DNA from: JAEZFI01 sp044508215
GTDB lineage: Bacteria > Actinomycetota > Acidimicrobiia > Acidimicrobiales > Microtrichaceae
Reading direction: 5' to 3'
Length of the DNA: 5,862 nucleotides
Assembly (NCBI GenBank): GCA_044508215.1
Contig: JBIQID010000158.1
Coordinates: forward strand, 1 to 5,862
This document shows positions 1-5,439 of this stretch, in pieces; within the stretch, counting starts at the first letter, position 1, and every line of letters starts with the position of its first letter. A program made the translations under genes and the position numbers. A model generated the notes under the pieces. That model worked only from the letters and a program-made list of their open reading frames with translations, searched no databases and was not told the origin of the DNA.

Positions 1-203
1 GGCAGCGCCTTCTTCACCGTGTCGGTCACCAGGTGGGTCGCCGGGTCGAGCGTCCCGAGGCACGCAGCCTCGAAGGGCACCGCACGCTCCAGCACGTCCA
101 TCGCCGTCAGGCAGAAGGTGCGCACGTCCAGCCCTGCCAGGGACAGGCTCCGCATCTGGTCTCGCACCCGCTCAGCGCTCGTGGCTGCCACAACCCACAG
201 CAT
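1..203 (-). CDS. LuxR-family transcriptional regulator, N-terminal part (runs off left edge)
   Basis: The minus strand is open from ATG at 203 to the window edge (67 codons) with no stop. The part seen is an amphipathic helix (about residues 9-22, AERVRDQMRSLSLAGLD), then a stretch around VLERAVPFEAACLGTLDP and ATHLVTDTVKK (residues 38-65). From memory, this 'VPFDAACWxTxDPATxLxT' pattern is typical of the N-terminal sensor region of actinobacterial LuxR/HTH regulators, whose C-terminal helix-turn-helix would lie beyond the edge. The DNA-binding domain is not visible, so the family call rests on the N-terminus only. The start is uncertain. ATG 203 has no good Shine-Dalgarno; the frame stays open upstream, and TTG at 233 or GTG at 281 are alternatives. 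The gene is divergent from the MBL/cupredoxin pair and is a natural candidate for its regulator (inference). Confidence 0.6.
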   Translation of the reverse strand, partial: MLWVVAATSAERVRDQMRSLSLAGLDVRTFCLTAMDVLERAVPFEAACLGTLDPATHLVTDTVKKAL

Positions 204-234
204 GCCGAACGTCGCCGCCCGGCGATACCCCAAC

Positions 235-276
235 TTCCTGGGGGTGCCCTCCTCCAGATCTGCGGGGGCCCAGGAA
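235..276. promoter_or_regulatory. Inverted repeat around a palindrome in the divergent spacer; candidate operator
   Basis: The arms TTCCTGGG (235-242) and CCCAGGAA (269-276) are perfect reverse complements with a 26-bp spacer. Inside the spacer lies the 8-bp palindrome CAGATCTG (255-262), flanked by partly matching CC/GG. Neighbouring arm bases do not pair, so the symmetry is limited to 8 bp. The element lies between the divergent LuxR-type gene and the MBL gene, where a regulator of both would bind. No convincing -35/-10 pair was found in 204-370. The site is a structural observation and its function is inference. If the LuxR-type gene starts at 281 rather than 203, the element would lie inside its coding region. 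Confidence 0.3.
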
Positions 277-370
277 CCCACCGACACGGGATGGTGACGG
301 GGCCTCGGCCATCGGATCCTCGACCCACGGCCCGCCCGGGCCGCACGGACGGAACGACAGAGGAGCACCG

Positions 371-1216
371 ATGACCGTCACCGAACCACCCACCCACCAG
401 GCCCCCCGTGGCACCCACCTCCCGCCGCTCGAGATCGCACCGGACACGTTCGTGATCCACGCTGCGGTCGGCGAGGGCCAGGCGCCGCAGGTGGTCCACA
501 TGAACTCGATGGTGATCCGCGGCCGCGAGCCCGTCGTCGTGGACACCGGCGCCCCCATCCACCGCGACCAGTACCTCGAGGACCTCTTCGGCCTCGTCGA
601 CCCCGAGGACGTCCGCTGGGTGTTCATCTCGCACGAGGACGCCGACCACGTCGGCAACGTCGAGGCGGTCATGGCGGCCTGCCCGAACGCCACGCTCGTG
701 GCCTCGTGGTTCCTGTGCGAGCGCATGGGAGCGAACGGCCTCGGCGTCCCGCCCACCCGCTGGCGCTGGGTCGGCGACGGCGAGACCCTCGACATCGGCG
801 ACCGCACCCTCGTCGCCGTGCGTCCCCCGGTGTACGACTCGCCGACCACCCGTGGCCTCTTCGACCCGGGCACCGGCGTCTACTGGGCGTCCGACGCCTT
901 CGCCGCACCGGTGGAGACCCCCACCCGCTGGGCCGGCGAGATGGACGTCGACCACTGGACCGGCGGCTTCGCGGCGTTCCAGCGGTGGAACAGCCCGTGG
1001 CTCGACGTCGTCGACCCGGAGCGCTTCGCAGCCGACGTCAGCCGCCTCGCCTGGCTCGACATCCGCACGATCGCCAGCTGCCACGGACCCACCGTCGACC
1101 ACGGCCTCGTGCCGCGGGCGCTCGACACGATGGCCCGCCTCCCCGGCATGACGGCCCCGCCGCAGCCCGGCCAGCCCGTCCTCGACGAGATCGTCGCTGC
1201 GATGACCGCGGCCTGA
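371..1216 (+). CDS. Stand-alone MBL-fold protein of the flavodiiron (ODP) type
   Basis: The protein has 281 residues. ATG 371 is preceded by AGGAG (361-365) five bases upstream, which fixes the start. The core motif at 86-96 (ISHEDADHVGN) has the H-x-[ED]-x-D-H pattern of the oxygen-binding diiron domain of flavodiiron proteins rather than the HxHxDH of hydrolytic metallo-beta-lactamases. By spacing, the likely metal ligands are H88, D90, D92, D175 (YWASDAF) and H238 (SCHGP). The position of the middle His ligand is D156 (VYDSPTTRGLF), so one ligand is changed. There is no flavodoxin or rubredoxin domain, no signal peptide and no membrane segment, so it is cytoplasmic and would need a separate electron donor if it is a reductase. 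Flavodiiron proteins reduce O2 or NO; whether this one does is unknown, and a hydrolase or sensor role is possible. It probably forms an operon with the cupredoxin-like gene 62 bases downstream. Confidence 0.85.
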   Translation: MTVTEPPTHQAPRGTHLPPLEIAPDTFVIHAAVGEGQAPQVVHMNSMVIRGREPVVVDTGAPIHRDQYLEDLFGLVDPEDVRWVFISHEDADHVGNVEAVMAACPNATLVASWFLCERMGANGLGVPPTRWRWVGDGETLDIGDRTLVAVRPPVYDSPTTRGLFDPGTGVYWASDAFAAPVETPTRWAGEMDVDHWTGGFAAFQRWNSPWLDVVDPERFAADVSRLAWLDIRTIASCHGPTVDHGLVPRALDTMARLPGMTAPPQPGQPVLDEIVAAMTAA

Positions 1217-1278
1217 TGCGGCCCGTCCCGACCAACAACCACCCGACGAACACAGAACGCAGAGAAGGAACCACTCCC

Positions 1279-1896
1279 ATGACGAACCCGACCACCCACT
1301 CCACGAACCCGGCAGCCGGGCAGCGGCGCAGGAGGCGGCTGGCCGCCTCGATCGCAGCCGGTGTGCTGCTGGCCGCAGTGCCGCTGGCCTGCAGCGACGG
1401 CGAGGCGGCCGAACCGTCGACTCCGGACGAGACGACGCCCTCCACCACCGCAGCGCCCGCCGAGACGATCGAGGTCGAGGCCGTGGACTACGCCTTCGAG
1501 GGCCTCCCATCCGAGATCGACGCCGGCACCAAGCTCAGCCTCGTGAACCACAGCAACACCGAGCTCCACGAGCTGGTGGCGTTCCGTCTCCCCGATGACG
1601 AGACCCGCTCGGTCGAGGAGCTGATGAAGCTGCCGCCGGCGGACCTCCAGCAGCTGATGGCCGGCCAGCCGGCAGCGGTGCTCCTCGCTCCGCCTCACGG
1701 TGACCAGATCGAGGCGATCGGCGACGGGACGCTCGACGAGCCCGGCCGCTACGCCATCATCTGCGCCATCCCCACCGGCGTGGACCCGGCGACGTACCTC
1801 GAGGCGGCGAAGGCCAGCCCCGGCGGTCCGCCCGACGTGCCTGGCGGCCCGCCCCACATCGTTGCCGGCATGTACGGCGAGGTCACCGTCCGCTGA
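1279..1896 (+). CDS. Exported cupredoxin-like protein, probable lipoprotein
   Basis: The protein has 205 residues. ATG 1279 follows AAGGAA (1264-1269) at nine bases. The N-terminus has five Arg (16-20), a hydrophobic stretch (21-37) and Cys38 in VPLACSD, so this is a lipoprotein-like signal, though Pro at -3 is off the lipobox consensus. A Ser/Thr/Pro/Glu-rich linker (about 39-62) leads to a beta-rich domain starting EVEAVDYAFEGLP. Candidate type 1 copper ligands are H97 (ELHELVAF), C162 (AIICAIPTG), H193 and M198 (PHIVAGMYGEVTV), matching the plastocyanin order His...Cys...His-x4-Met. Between C162 and H193 there are 30 residues, where classical cupredoxins have only a few. The insert is Pro/Gly-rich. 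The expected role is cell-surface electron transfer or copper binding (inference from fold). Its position after the MBL gene suggests shared regulation, possibly a redox partnership. Copper binding is unproven. Confidence 0.8.
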   Translation: MTNPTTHSTNPAAGQRRRRRLAASIAAGVLLAAVPLACSDGEAAEPSTPDETTPSTTAAPAETIEVEAVDYAFEGLPSEIDAGTKLSLVNHSNTELHELVAFRLPDDETRSVEELMKLPPADLQQLMAGQPAAVLLAPPHGDQIEAIGDGTLDEPGRYAIICAIPTGVDPATYLEAAKASPGGPPDVPGGPPHIVAGMYGEVTVR

Positions 1897-1907
1897 TCGA
1901 CCGAAAC

Positions 1908-1947
1908 GTTCCTCCCAGAGCGACGCCCGCGTCGCTCTGGGAGGAAC
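1908..1947. terminator. Perfect 18-bp hairpin between convergent genes; likely bidirectional terminator
   Basis: The arms at 1908-1925 and 1930-1947 are exact reverse complements (GTTCCTCCC...GCGACG and its mate) with a 4-base CCCG loop. It starts 11 bases after the cupredoxin stop and lies 43 bases beyond the lldD stop, between converging genes. There is no T run on the plus side and only TTT on the minus side, so it is not a textbook intrinsic terminator. Copies of AACGTT flank it on both sides (1905-1910 overlapping the arm, and 1950-1955). Confidence 0.8.
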
Positions 1948-1990
1948 AGAACGTTGCGGGCGGGCGGAAAGGGCGGGGGAGATGCCCGAA

Positions 1991-3184
1991 CTACGCCGGC
2001 TCGGGCAGGGTCCCCTCCACCAGCGCCGTCGGGTCGAGGTCCCGTGCGTTCGGCACGCCGGTGAGCGCCAGCGCGACCTCCAGGTCGGCCTTGATGATGT
2101 CGAGGATGTGGGCCACGCCCTCCCGGCCCCGGCCGGCGACCGCGTAGGCCCAGGCCCGGCCGATCATGCAGGCGTCAGCGCCGAGCGCCAGCGCCTTCAC
2201 GACGTCGAGGCCGCTGCGGACCCCGCCGTCGAAGAGCACGTCGATCCGGTCGTCGACCGCGGCGACCACCTCGGGCAGCGCCCGGATCGTCGACGGCGTT
2301 GCGTCGAGCTGTCGCCCGCCGTGGTTCGACACGACGATGCCCTCGACGCCGGCGTCCACCGCCCGTCGGGCGTCCTCGGGGTCGAGCACACCCTTCAGCA
2401 CCAGCGGACCGTCCCAGTGCTGGCGCACCCAGGCGAGGTCGTCCCACGTCACGCTCGGGTCGAACTGGCTGTCGACCCACTCCTTGAAGCCCCTCGGGTT
2501 CCGCCCGCCCGGCACCGCCTTCTCGAGGTTGCCGAACGTGTGGGGCTTCCCGCCGAGCGCCACGTCGCGCACCCACTGCGGGTGCGACGCGAAGTCGACG
2601 GCCTGCCGCAGCTTCTTCCCGAGCGGCATCTCGCCGACCATGCCGTTGCGGTCGTCGCGGTAGCGGGCGCCCACCACCGGGAGGTCCACGGTGAGCACCA
2701 GCACGGGGCACCCGGCCGCCTTCGCCCGGCCCATCAGCTCCTCGGCGTAGGAGCGGTCGCGCATCACGTAGAGCTGGTACCAGAACGGGGCGTTGGTCCC
2801 GGCGGCGACCTCCTCGATCGAGCAGATCGACACCGTCGACTCGCAGAACGGCACGCCCGCCGCCTCGGCCGCCTGCGCTGCCTGCACCTCGGCCCGCTGG
2901 GCGAACATCCCGCCCAGGCCCACCGGCGCGAGGACCACCGGCATCGCCAGCTGCTGGCCCAGCACCGAGACGCTGAGGTCCAGCTGCGACACGTCCCGCA
3001 TCACCCGCTGCCGGAGCGAGATCGACGCGAGGTCGTCCACGTTGGCCCGCATCGTCGCCTCGTCGTAGGCGCCGCCGTCGATGTAGTCGAACAGCTGGCG
3101 GGGGAGACGGCGACGGGCGAGCTCCCGGTAGTCGGAGATGGAGCCCGGGGCGAGCCCGAGTGGACGGTCGGCACGCAGCGGCAT
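1991..3184 (-). CDS. lldD: L-lactate dehydrogenase, FMN-dependent (alpha-hydroxy acid oxidase family)
   Basis: The protein has 397 residues, the usual length, and closely follows E. coli LldD as remembered (DYRxxAxRxLPxxLF, NVxDLxxxxLRQR, SIEEVA, HPQW, LDPEDA, SNHGGRQLD). By family alignment the active-site residues are present: Y34 (LFDYIDGGAY), Q137 and Y139 (WYQLYV), T165 and D167 (LTVDLP), R174 (GARYRD), K264 (LVLKG), H288 and R291 (SNHGGRQLD). The FMN phosphate site is DGGVRSGLDVVKALALGADA followed by IGR (319-343). It should oxidise L-lactate to pyruvate and pass electrons to the respiratory chain from the inner face of the membrane. Another short 2-hydroxy acid as substrate is possible. 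ATG 3184 is chosen because homology begins just after it; there is no Shine-Dalgarno, and a -10 hexamer sits 7 bases upstream. No lactate permease or lldR-type GntR regulator is adjacent; the neighbour is a divergent ClC-MarR operon. Confidence 0.92.
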   Translation of the reverse strand: MPLRADRPLGLAPGSISDYRELARRRLPRQLFDYIDGGAYDEATMRANVDDLASISLRQRVMRDVSQLDLSVSVLGQQLAMPVVLAPVGLGGMFAQRAEVQAAQAAEAAGVPFCESTVSICSIEEVAAGTNAPFWYQLYVMRDRSYAEELMGRAKAAGCPVLVLTVDLPVVGARYRDDRNGMVGEMPLGKKLRQAVDFASHPQWVRDVALGGKPHTFGNLEKAVPGGRNPRGFKEWVDSQFDPSVTWDDLAWVRQHWDGPLVLKGVLDPEDARRAVDAGVEGIVVSNHGGRQLDATPSTIRALPEVVAAVDDRIDVLFDGGVRSGLDVVKALALGADACMIGRAWAYAVAGRGREGVAHILDIIKADLEVALALTGVPNARDLDPTALVEGTLPEPA

Positions 3185-3191
3185 GGGGCGG

Positions 3192-3197
3192 ATCGTA
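3192..3197 (-). promoter_or_regulatory. -10 element of lldD (TACGAT), leaderless transcript
   Basis: On the minus strand TACGAT fits the actinobacterial TANNNT -10 pattern. It is followed by CCGCCCC and then the lldD ATG, so transcription would begin at or within a base or two of the start codon. No Shine-Dalgarno is present in that interval. No clear -35 was found at 16-18 bp. Confidence 0.5.
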
Positions 3198-3252
3198 ACG
3201 GCGCCGACGGCCCGCAGACCGGGGAGCCGCCCACCACGATGAGGGGATCGGA

Positions 3253-3271
3253 ATCGTATCGCAGTACGATA
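3253..3271. promoter_or_regulatory. Palindromic candidate operator over the ClC-MarR promoter
   Basis: ATCGTA (3253-3258) and TACGAT (3265-3270) are perfect reverse complements spaced by six bases. An overlapping pairing, TATCG (3257-3261) with CGATA (3267-3271), also exists. The right half is itself the proposed -10 of the operon, so binding there would block RNA polymerase. The operon encodes a MarR-type repressor, and autoregulation through a promoter palindrome is common in that family. Further ACGAT/ATCGT pentamers lie at 3236-3240 and at 3192-3196, the latter in the lldD -10. Binding is inference. Confidence 0.4.
3265..3270 (+). promoter_or_regulatory. -10 element of the ClC-MarR operon (TACGAT), leaderless transcript
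   Basis: TACGAT ends eight bases before GTG 3279 and eleven before ATG 3282, which puts the transcription start at about 3276-3279. There is no Shine-Dalgarno before either start codon. It is the same hexamer as in the divergent lldD promoter. The -35 region (about 3242-3248) is not recognisable. Confidence 0.5.
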
Positions 3272-3278
3272 TGACGAC

Positions 3279-4607
3279 GTGATGCCCGAGAAGACGCCGC
3301 AGTTCGTCCACCGCCTGGTGAGCACCGCGTCGGTCCGCATCCAACAGGGCCTCGGCGTGCCCACCGTGGTGGTCGGGGTGCTCGGCGGGCTGATCGGCGC
3401 TGCCTACGTGAGCGCGATGAAGGCCCTCGAGCACGGCCTCGGACCCGAGCACCACTCGAAGCTGACCCAGGCGGGGATCCTCGTCGCGGTCGGCGCCGCG
3501 GTCGCCCTGATCACCCGCCTCGGGGGAGAGACCGGGAACGTCGAGCTGCTGGTCGACAACATCCACGTCCTCGGCGGCGCCGAGAGCGTGCGCGGCCTCC
3601 GTCCGCTGATCCCCGCCTCCCTCCTGTGCATCGCCGCCGGCGCGGGCATGGGACCCGAGGCGCCGCTCGTCCAGACCACCGGCACCGTCGGGACGGTCGT
3701 GGGCACCCGGTTCCACCGGTCCACCGCCGACGTCCGCATCCTCACGATCACCGGCATGGCGGCCGGGTTCACCGTGCTCTTCGGCGCGCCCCTCGGCTCG
3801 GCGCTGTTCGCCCTCGAGATCCTCCACCGGCGCGGCCTGCAGTACTACGAGGCGCTCATCCCGGCGGTGGTGGGCTCGTTGTGCGGCTTCGGGGTGTTCC
3901 TCGGGCTCAGCCGCCTCGGCGTCCAGCCGGTCTGGCAGTTCCCGACCATCCACTCCCTCCGCCTCCTCGACCTGCTCATCGCCGTGGGGATCGGGCTGCT
4001 CGGAGCGCTCGGCTCGGCCGTCTTCACCGTGGTCACCCACCTGGAACGCAAGCTGCTGGCCCCGGTCCCGACAGGGTGGCGCTACGTGATCGGCGGCGCT
4101 GCGCTGGGCCTCCTCGGGATGCTGTCCCCGTACGCGCTCACGTTCGGCGAGACGCAGATCGCAGAGATCGTCGACGCCCGCCTCGCCGCCGGCGCGCTGG
4201 GCGTCGCGATCGTGGCCAAGCTGCTCGGCACCACGGTGACCCTCTCCTCGGGGTGGAAAGGTGGTTTCATCATCCCGTTGTTCTTCATGGGCGCCGCCAC
4301 CGGCCAGCTGCTGCACATCGCCATGCCCCGCACCCACGTCTCGGTCCTGATGGCCTGCGCCATGGTGGCGTTCTGCGTCGGCGTGACCAAGACCCCGATC
4401 GGCAGCACCCTCGTGGTCACGGAGATGGCGGGCCTCCCGCTGCTGCCCGCCACGCTCATCGCCGCGGTGGTGGCGATCCTCGTGACCAACCGGATCGGCC
4501 TCATCGAGACCCAGCGGGCCCGGGTGGTCGAACGTGTCGACCGCTCCCTGCACCCGGCCGGGCGGCGGCTGCGCCGGACCGGGGGCGAGGAGCCCATCGG
4601 CGCATGA
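3279..4607 (+). CDS. ClC-family chloride channel/transporter
   Basis: The protein has 442 residues from GTG 3279 (441 from ATG 3282) and about ten hydrophobic membrane segments. ClC marks are AGMGPEAPLVQTTG (122-135), FGAPLGSALFALE (168-180), SGWKGGFIIPLFFMGAATG (324-342, the GGxxxP third motif) and TKTPIGSTLVVTEM (370-383). In canonical ClC antiporters the second motif is GREGP, with the gating Glu two residues before the Pro. Here that position is Met124 and a Glu follows the Pro (E127). This 'GPEAP' form resembles YfeO-like and other bacterial ClC subgroups. No CBS domains follow; the tail is short and Arg-rich. Fluoride-specific ClC-F is unlikely on these motifs. It should move chloride or another anion across the cytoplasmic membrane; whether by channel or proton exchange cannot be read here. 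The start is GTG 3279 if the transcript is leaderless, but ATG 3282 is equally possible. It is co-transcribed with marR. Confidence 0.9.
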   Translation: MMPEKTPQFVHRLVSTASVRIQQGLGVPTVVVGVLGGLIGAAYVSAMKALEHGLGPEHHSKLTQAGILVAVGAAVALITRLGGETGNVELLVDNIHVLGGAESVRGLRPLIPASLLCIAAGAGMGPEAPLVQTTGTVGTVVGTRFHRSTADVRILTITGMAAGFTVLFGAPLGSALFALEILHRRGLQYYEALIPAVVGSLCGFGVFLGLSRLGVQPVWQFPTIHSLRLLDLLIAVGIGLLGALGSAVFTVVTHLERKLLAPVPTGWRYVIGGAALGLLGMLSPYALTFGETQIAEIVDARLAAGALGVAIVAKLLGTTVTLSSGWKGGFIIPLFFMGAATGQLLHIAMPRTHVSVLMACAMVAFCVGVTKTPIGSTLVVTEMAGLPLLPATLIAAVVAILVTNRIGLIETQRARVVERVDRSLHPAGRRLRRTGGEEPIGA

Positions 4608-5020
4608 GCGGTCGACCCGTCAGCCAGCGCGACTACCGGTCGCTCGCCCGCTTCCGCCACGCGCTCCGGGTGTTCCAGCGGTTCTCCGAGGAGGCCGCCC
4701 GCGAGGCCGGGATCACCCCTGCACAGCACCAGCTGATGCTCGCGATCAAGGGCTGGGCAGGCGAAGGAGCCCCGACGGTCGGTGACCTGGCCGAGTCGCT
4801 GCAGCTGCGCCACCACTCCACCGTCGAGCTGATCCAGCGTGCGGTCCGCAGCGACCTGGTGACCACCGAGACCGACGCCGCCGACAACCGCCGGCAGCTG
4901 ATCGGGCTGACCGCCAAGGGCGAGGACATCCTCGCCTCCCTCTCGTCGCTGCACCGCGACGAGCTGCGCCGGTTCCGCACCGAGATGAACGACGTCCTCG
5001 GCGAGCTCGATGTCCCCTGA
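4604..5020 (+). CDS. MarR-family transcriptional regulator
   Basis: The protein has 138 residues, typical for MarR. ATG 4604 overlaps the stop of the ClC gene (ATGA), and AGGAG lies at 4588-4592, so translation is probably coupled. The order of elements is N-terminal dimerisation helices (about 8-35), a helix with ITPAQHQLMLAIKG (37-50), a winged helix-turn-helix with TVGDLAESLQLRHHSTVELIQRA (58-80), and a wing carrying TDAADNRRQLIGLTAKG (90-106), matching the family's DxxDxRxxxLxLTxxG pattern. C-terminal helices (107-135) complete the dimer interface. MarR proteins usually repress adjacent genes and release DNA on binding a ligand or on oxidation. The only Cys-free sequence visible makes thiol sensing unlikely. 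The likely targets are its own operon and perhaps lldD, through the palindrome at 3253-3271 (inference). The ligand is unknown. Confidence 0.92.
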   Translation: MSGRPVSQRDYRSLARFRHALRVFQRFSEEAAREAGITPAQHQLMLAIKGWAGEGAPTVGDLAESLQLRHHSTVELIQRAVRSDLVTTETDAADNRRQLIGLTAKGEDILASLSSLHRDELRRFRTEMNDVLGELDVP

Positions 5021-5086
5021 CCGGACCTCCGCTCGGTTCGTCCACGGGGACGCCGCGCCGCGGGTACGGCAGTCGGGCCGAACGGG

Positions 5087-5092
5087 TACAAC
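5087..5092 (+). promoter_or_regulatory. Possible -10 (TACAAC) for the GNAT gene, leaderless
   Basis: TACAAC lies six bases before ATG 5099, the spacing expected for a leaderless transcript, and no Shine-Dalgarno precedes that ATG. The last base departs from TANNNT, so support is weaker than for the two TACGAT sites. A 78-bp gap after the MarR stop leaves room for an independent promoter. Confidence 0.3.
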
Positions 5093-5098
5093 CGGGCC

Positions 5099-5392
5099 AT
5101 GACCGACACCCAACCCGTCCGGCCGACGCCCTCGGACATCGAGGTGCGGCACGTCCCCGAACGTTCGACCTTCGAGATCGTGTGGAACGGCGAGGTCGTG
5201 GGCCACGCCGACTACCGACGCGTCGGCGACAGCGCGATCTTCACCCACACGTTCGTCGACCCGACCCACCGCGGGAAGGGCCTCGCCGAGGAGCTGGTCG
5301 GCCACGCCGTCGACTTCGTCCGACGCGAGGGCCTCACCCCCGTGGGCCAGTGCTGGTACGTCGCCGACTACCTCGCAGCGCACCCCCAGTAG
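5099..5392 (+). CDS. Minimal GNAT-fold N-acetyltransferase (YjdJ/COG2388 type)
   Basis: The protein has 97 residues, full length for this small GNAT family. The core runs FEIVWNGEVVGHADYRR (25-41), then a strand FTHTFVDP (48-55), the acetyl-CoA pyrophosphate loop HRGKGLAEELV (57-67, R58-G-K-G61), and an end CWYVADYLAAHPQ (85-97). The Cys-x-Y-V...HP ending is characteristic of the YjdJ/NATD1 group (family knowledge). It lacks the N-terminal strands of ordinary GNAT enzymes. Acetyl-CoA binding is expected; the acceptor is unknown for the family, and the enzyme should be cytoplasmic. The gene is monocistronic by spacing, 78 bases after marR and 108 bases before the ABC gene. ATG 5099 is the first start in frame with homology and has no Shine-Dalgarno. 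Confidence 0.88.
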   Translation: MTDTQPVRPTPSDIEVRHVPERSTFEIVWNGEVVGHADYRRVGDSAIFTHTFVDPTHRGKGLAEELVGHAVDFVRREGLTPVGQCWYVADYLAAHPQ

Positions 5393-5417
5393 CCACCTCC
5401 GACCGCCGCCTGGCACC

Positions 5418-5439
5418 GCGCCCCCGCTGGTGCGGGCGC
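5418..5439 (+). terminator. Weak G+C hairpin after the GNAT gene
   Basis: CCCGC (5423-5427) pairs with GCGGG (5432-5436) around a TGGT loop. The stem continues as GCG (5418-5420) with CGC (5437-5439) across a two-base bulge. It begins 26 bases after the GNAT stop. There is no T tract, and in DNA this G+C-rich such stems arise by chance, so this is a tentative call. Confidence 0.25.

Noticed and set aside
107..1510. Long minus-strand open frame opposite the MBL and cupredoxin genes
   Set aside because: Low-complexity Arg/Gly/Ala/Pro-rich product with no family motifs; it is the antisense shadow of well-supported plus-strand genes in G+C-rich DNA.
1700..3274. 524-codon plus-strand open frame opposite lldD
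   Set aside because: It is rich in Arg/His/Asp, crosses the perfect hairpin at 1908-1947 and has no start context; it is the complement of the lldD codons.
3271..3282. Tiny ATG-ACG-ACG-TGA frame just before the ClC start
   Set aside because: It lies upstream of the expected transcription start, so it would not be on the leaderless mRNA; a three-codon leader peptide cannot be supported.
2175..4553. 792-codon minus-strand open frame across lldD and the ClC gene
   Set aside because: It spans two real genes and their promoter region, and its translation is Asp/Glu/Gly/Arg/His-rich filler. Only the frame encoding LldD has motifs.
5039..5052. CGTCC-ACGG-GGACG hairpin after marR
   Set aside because: A 5-bp stem in about 70% G+C DNA with no T tract is within chance expectation.
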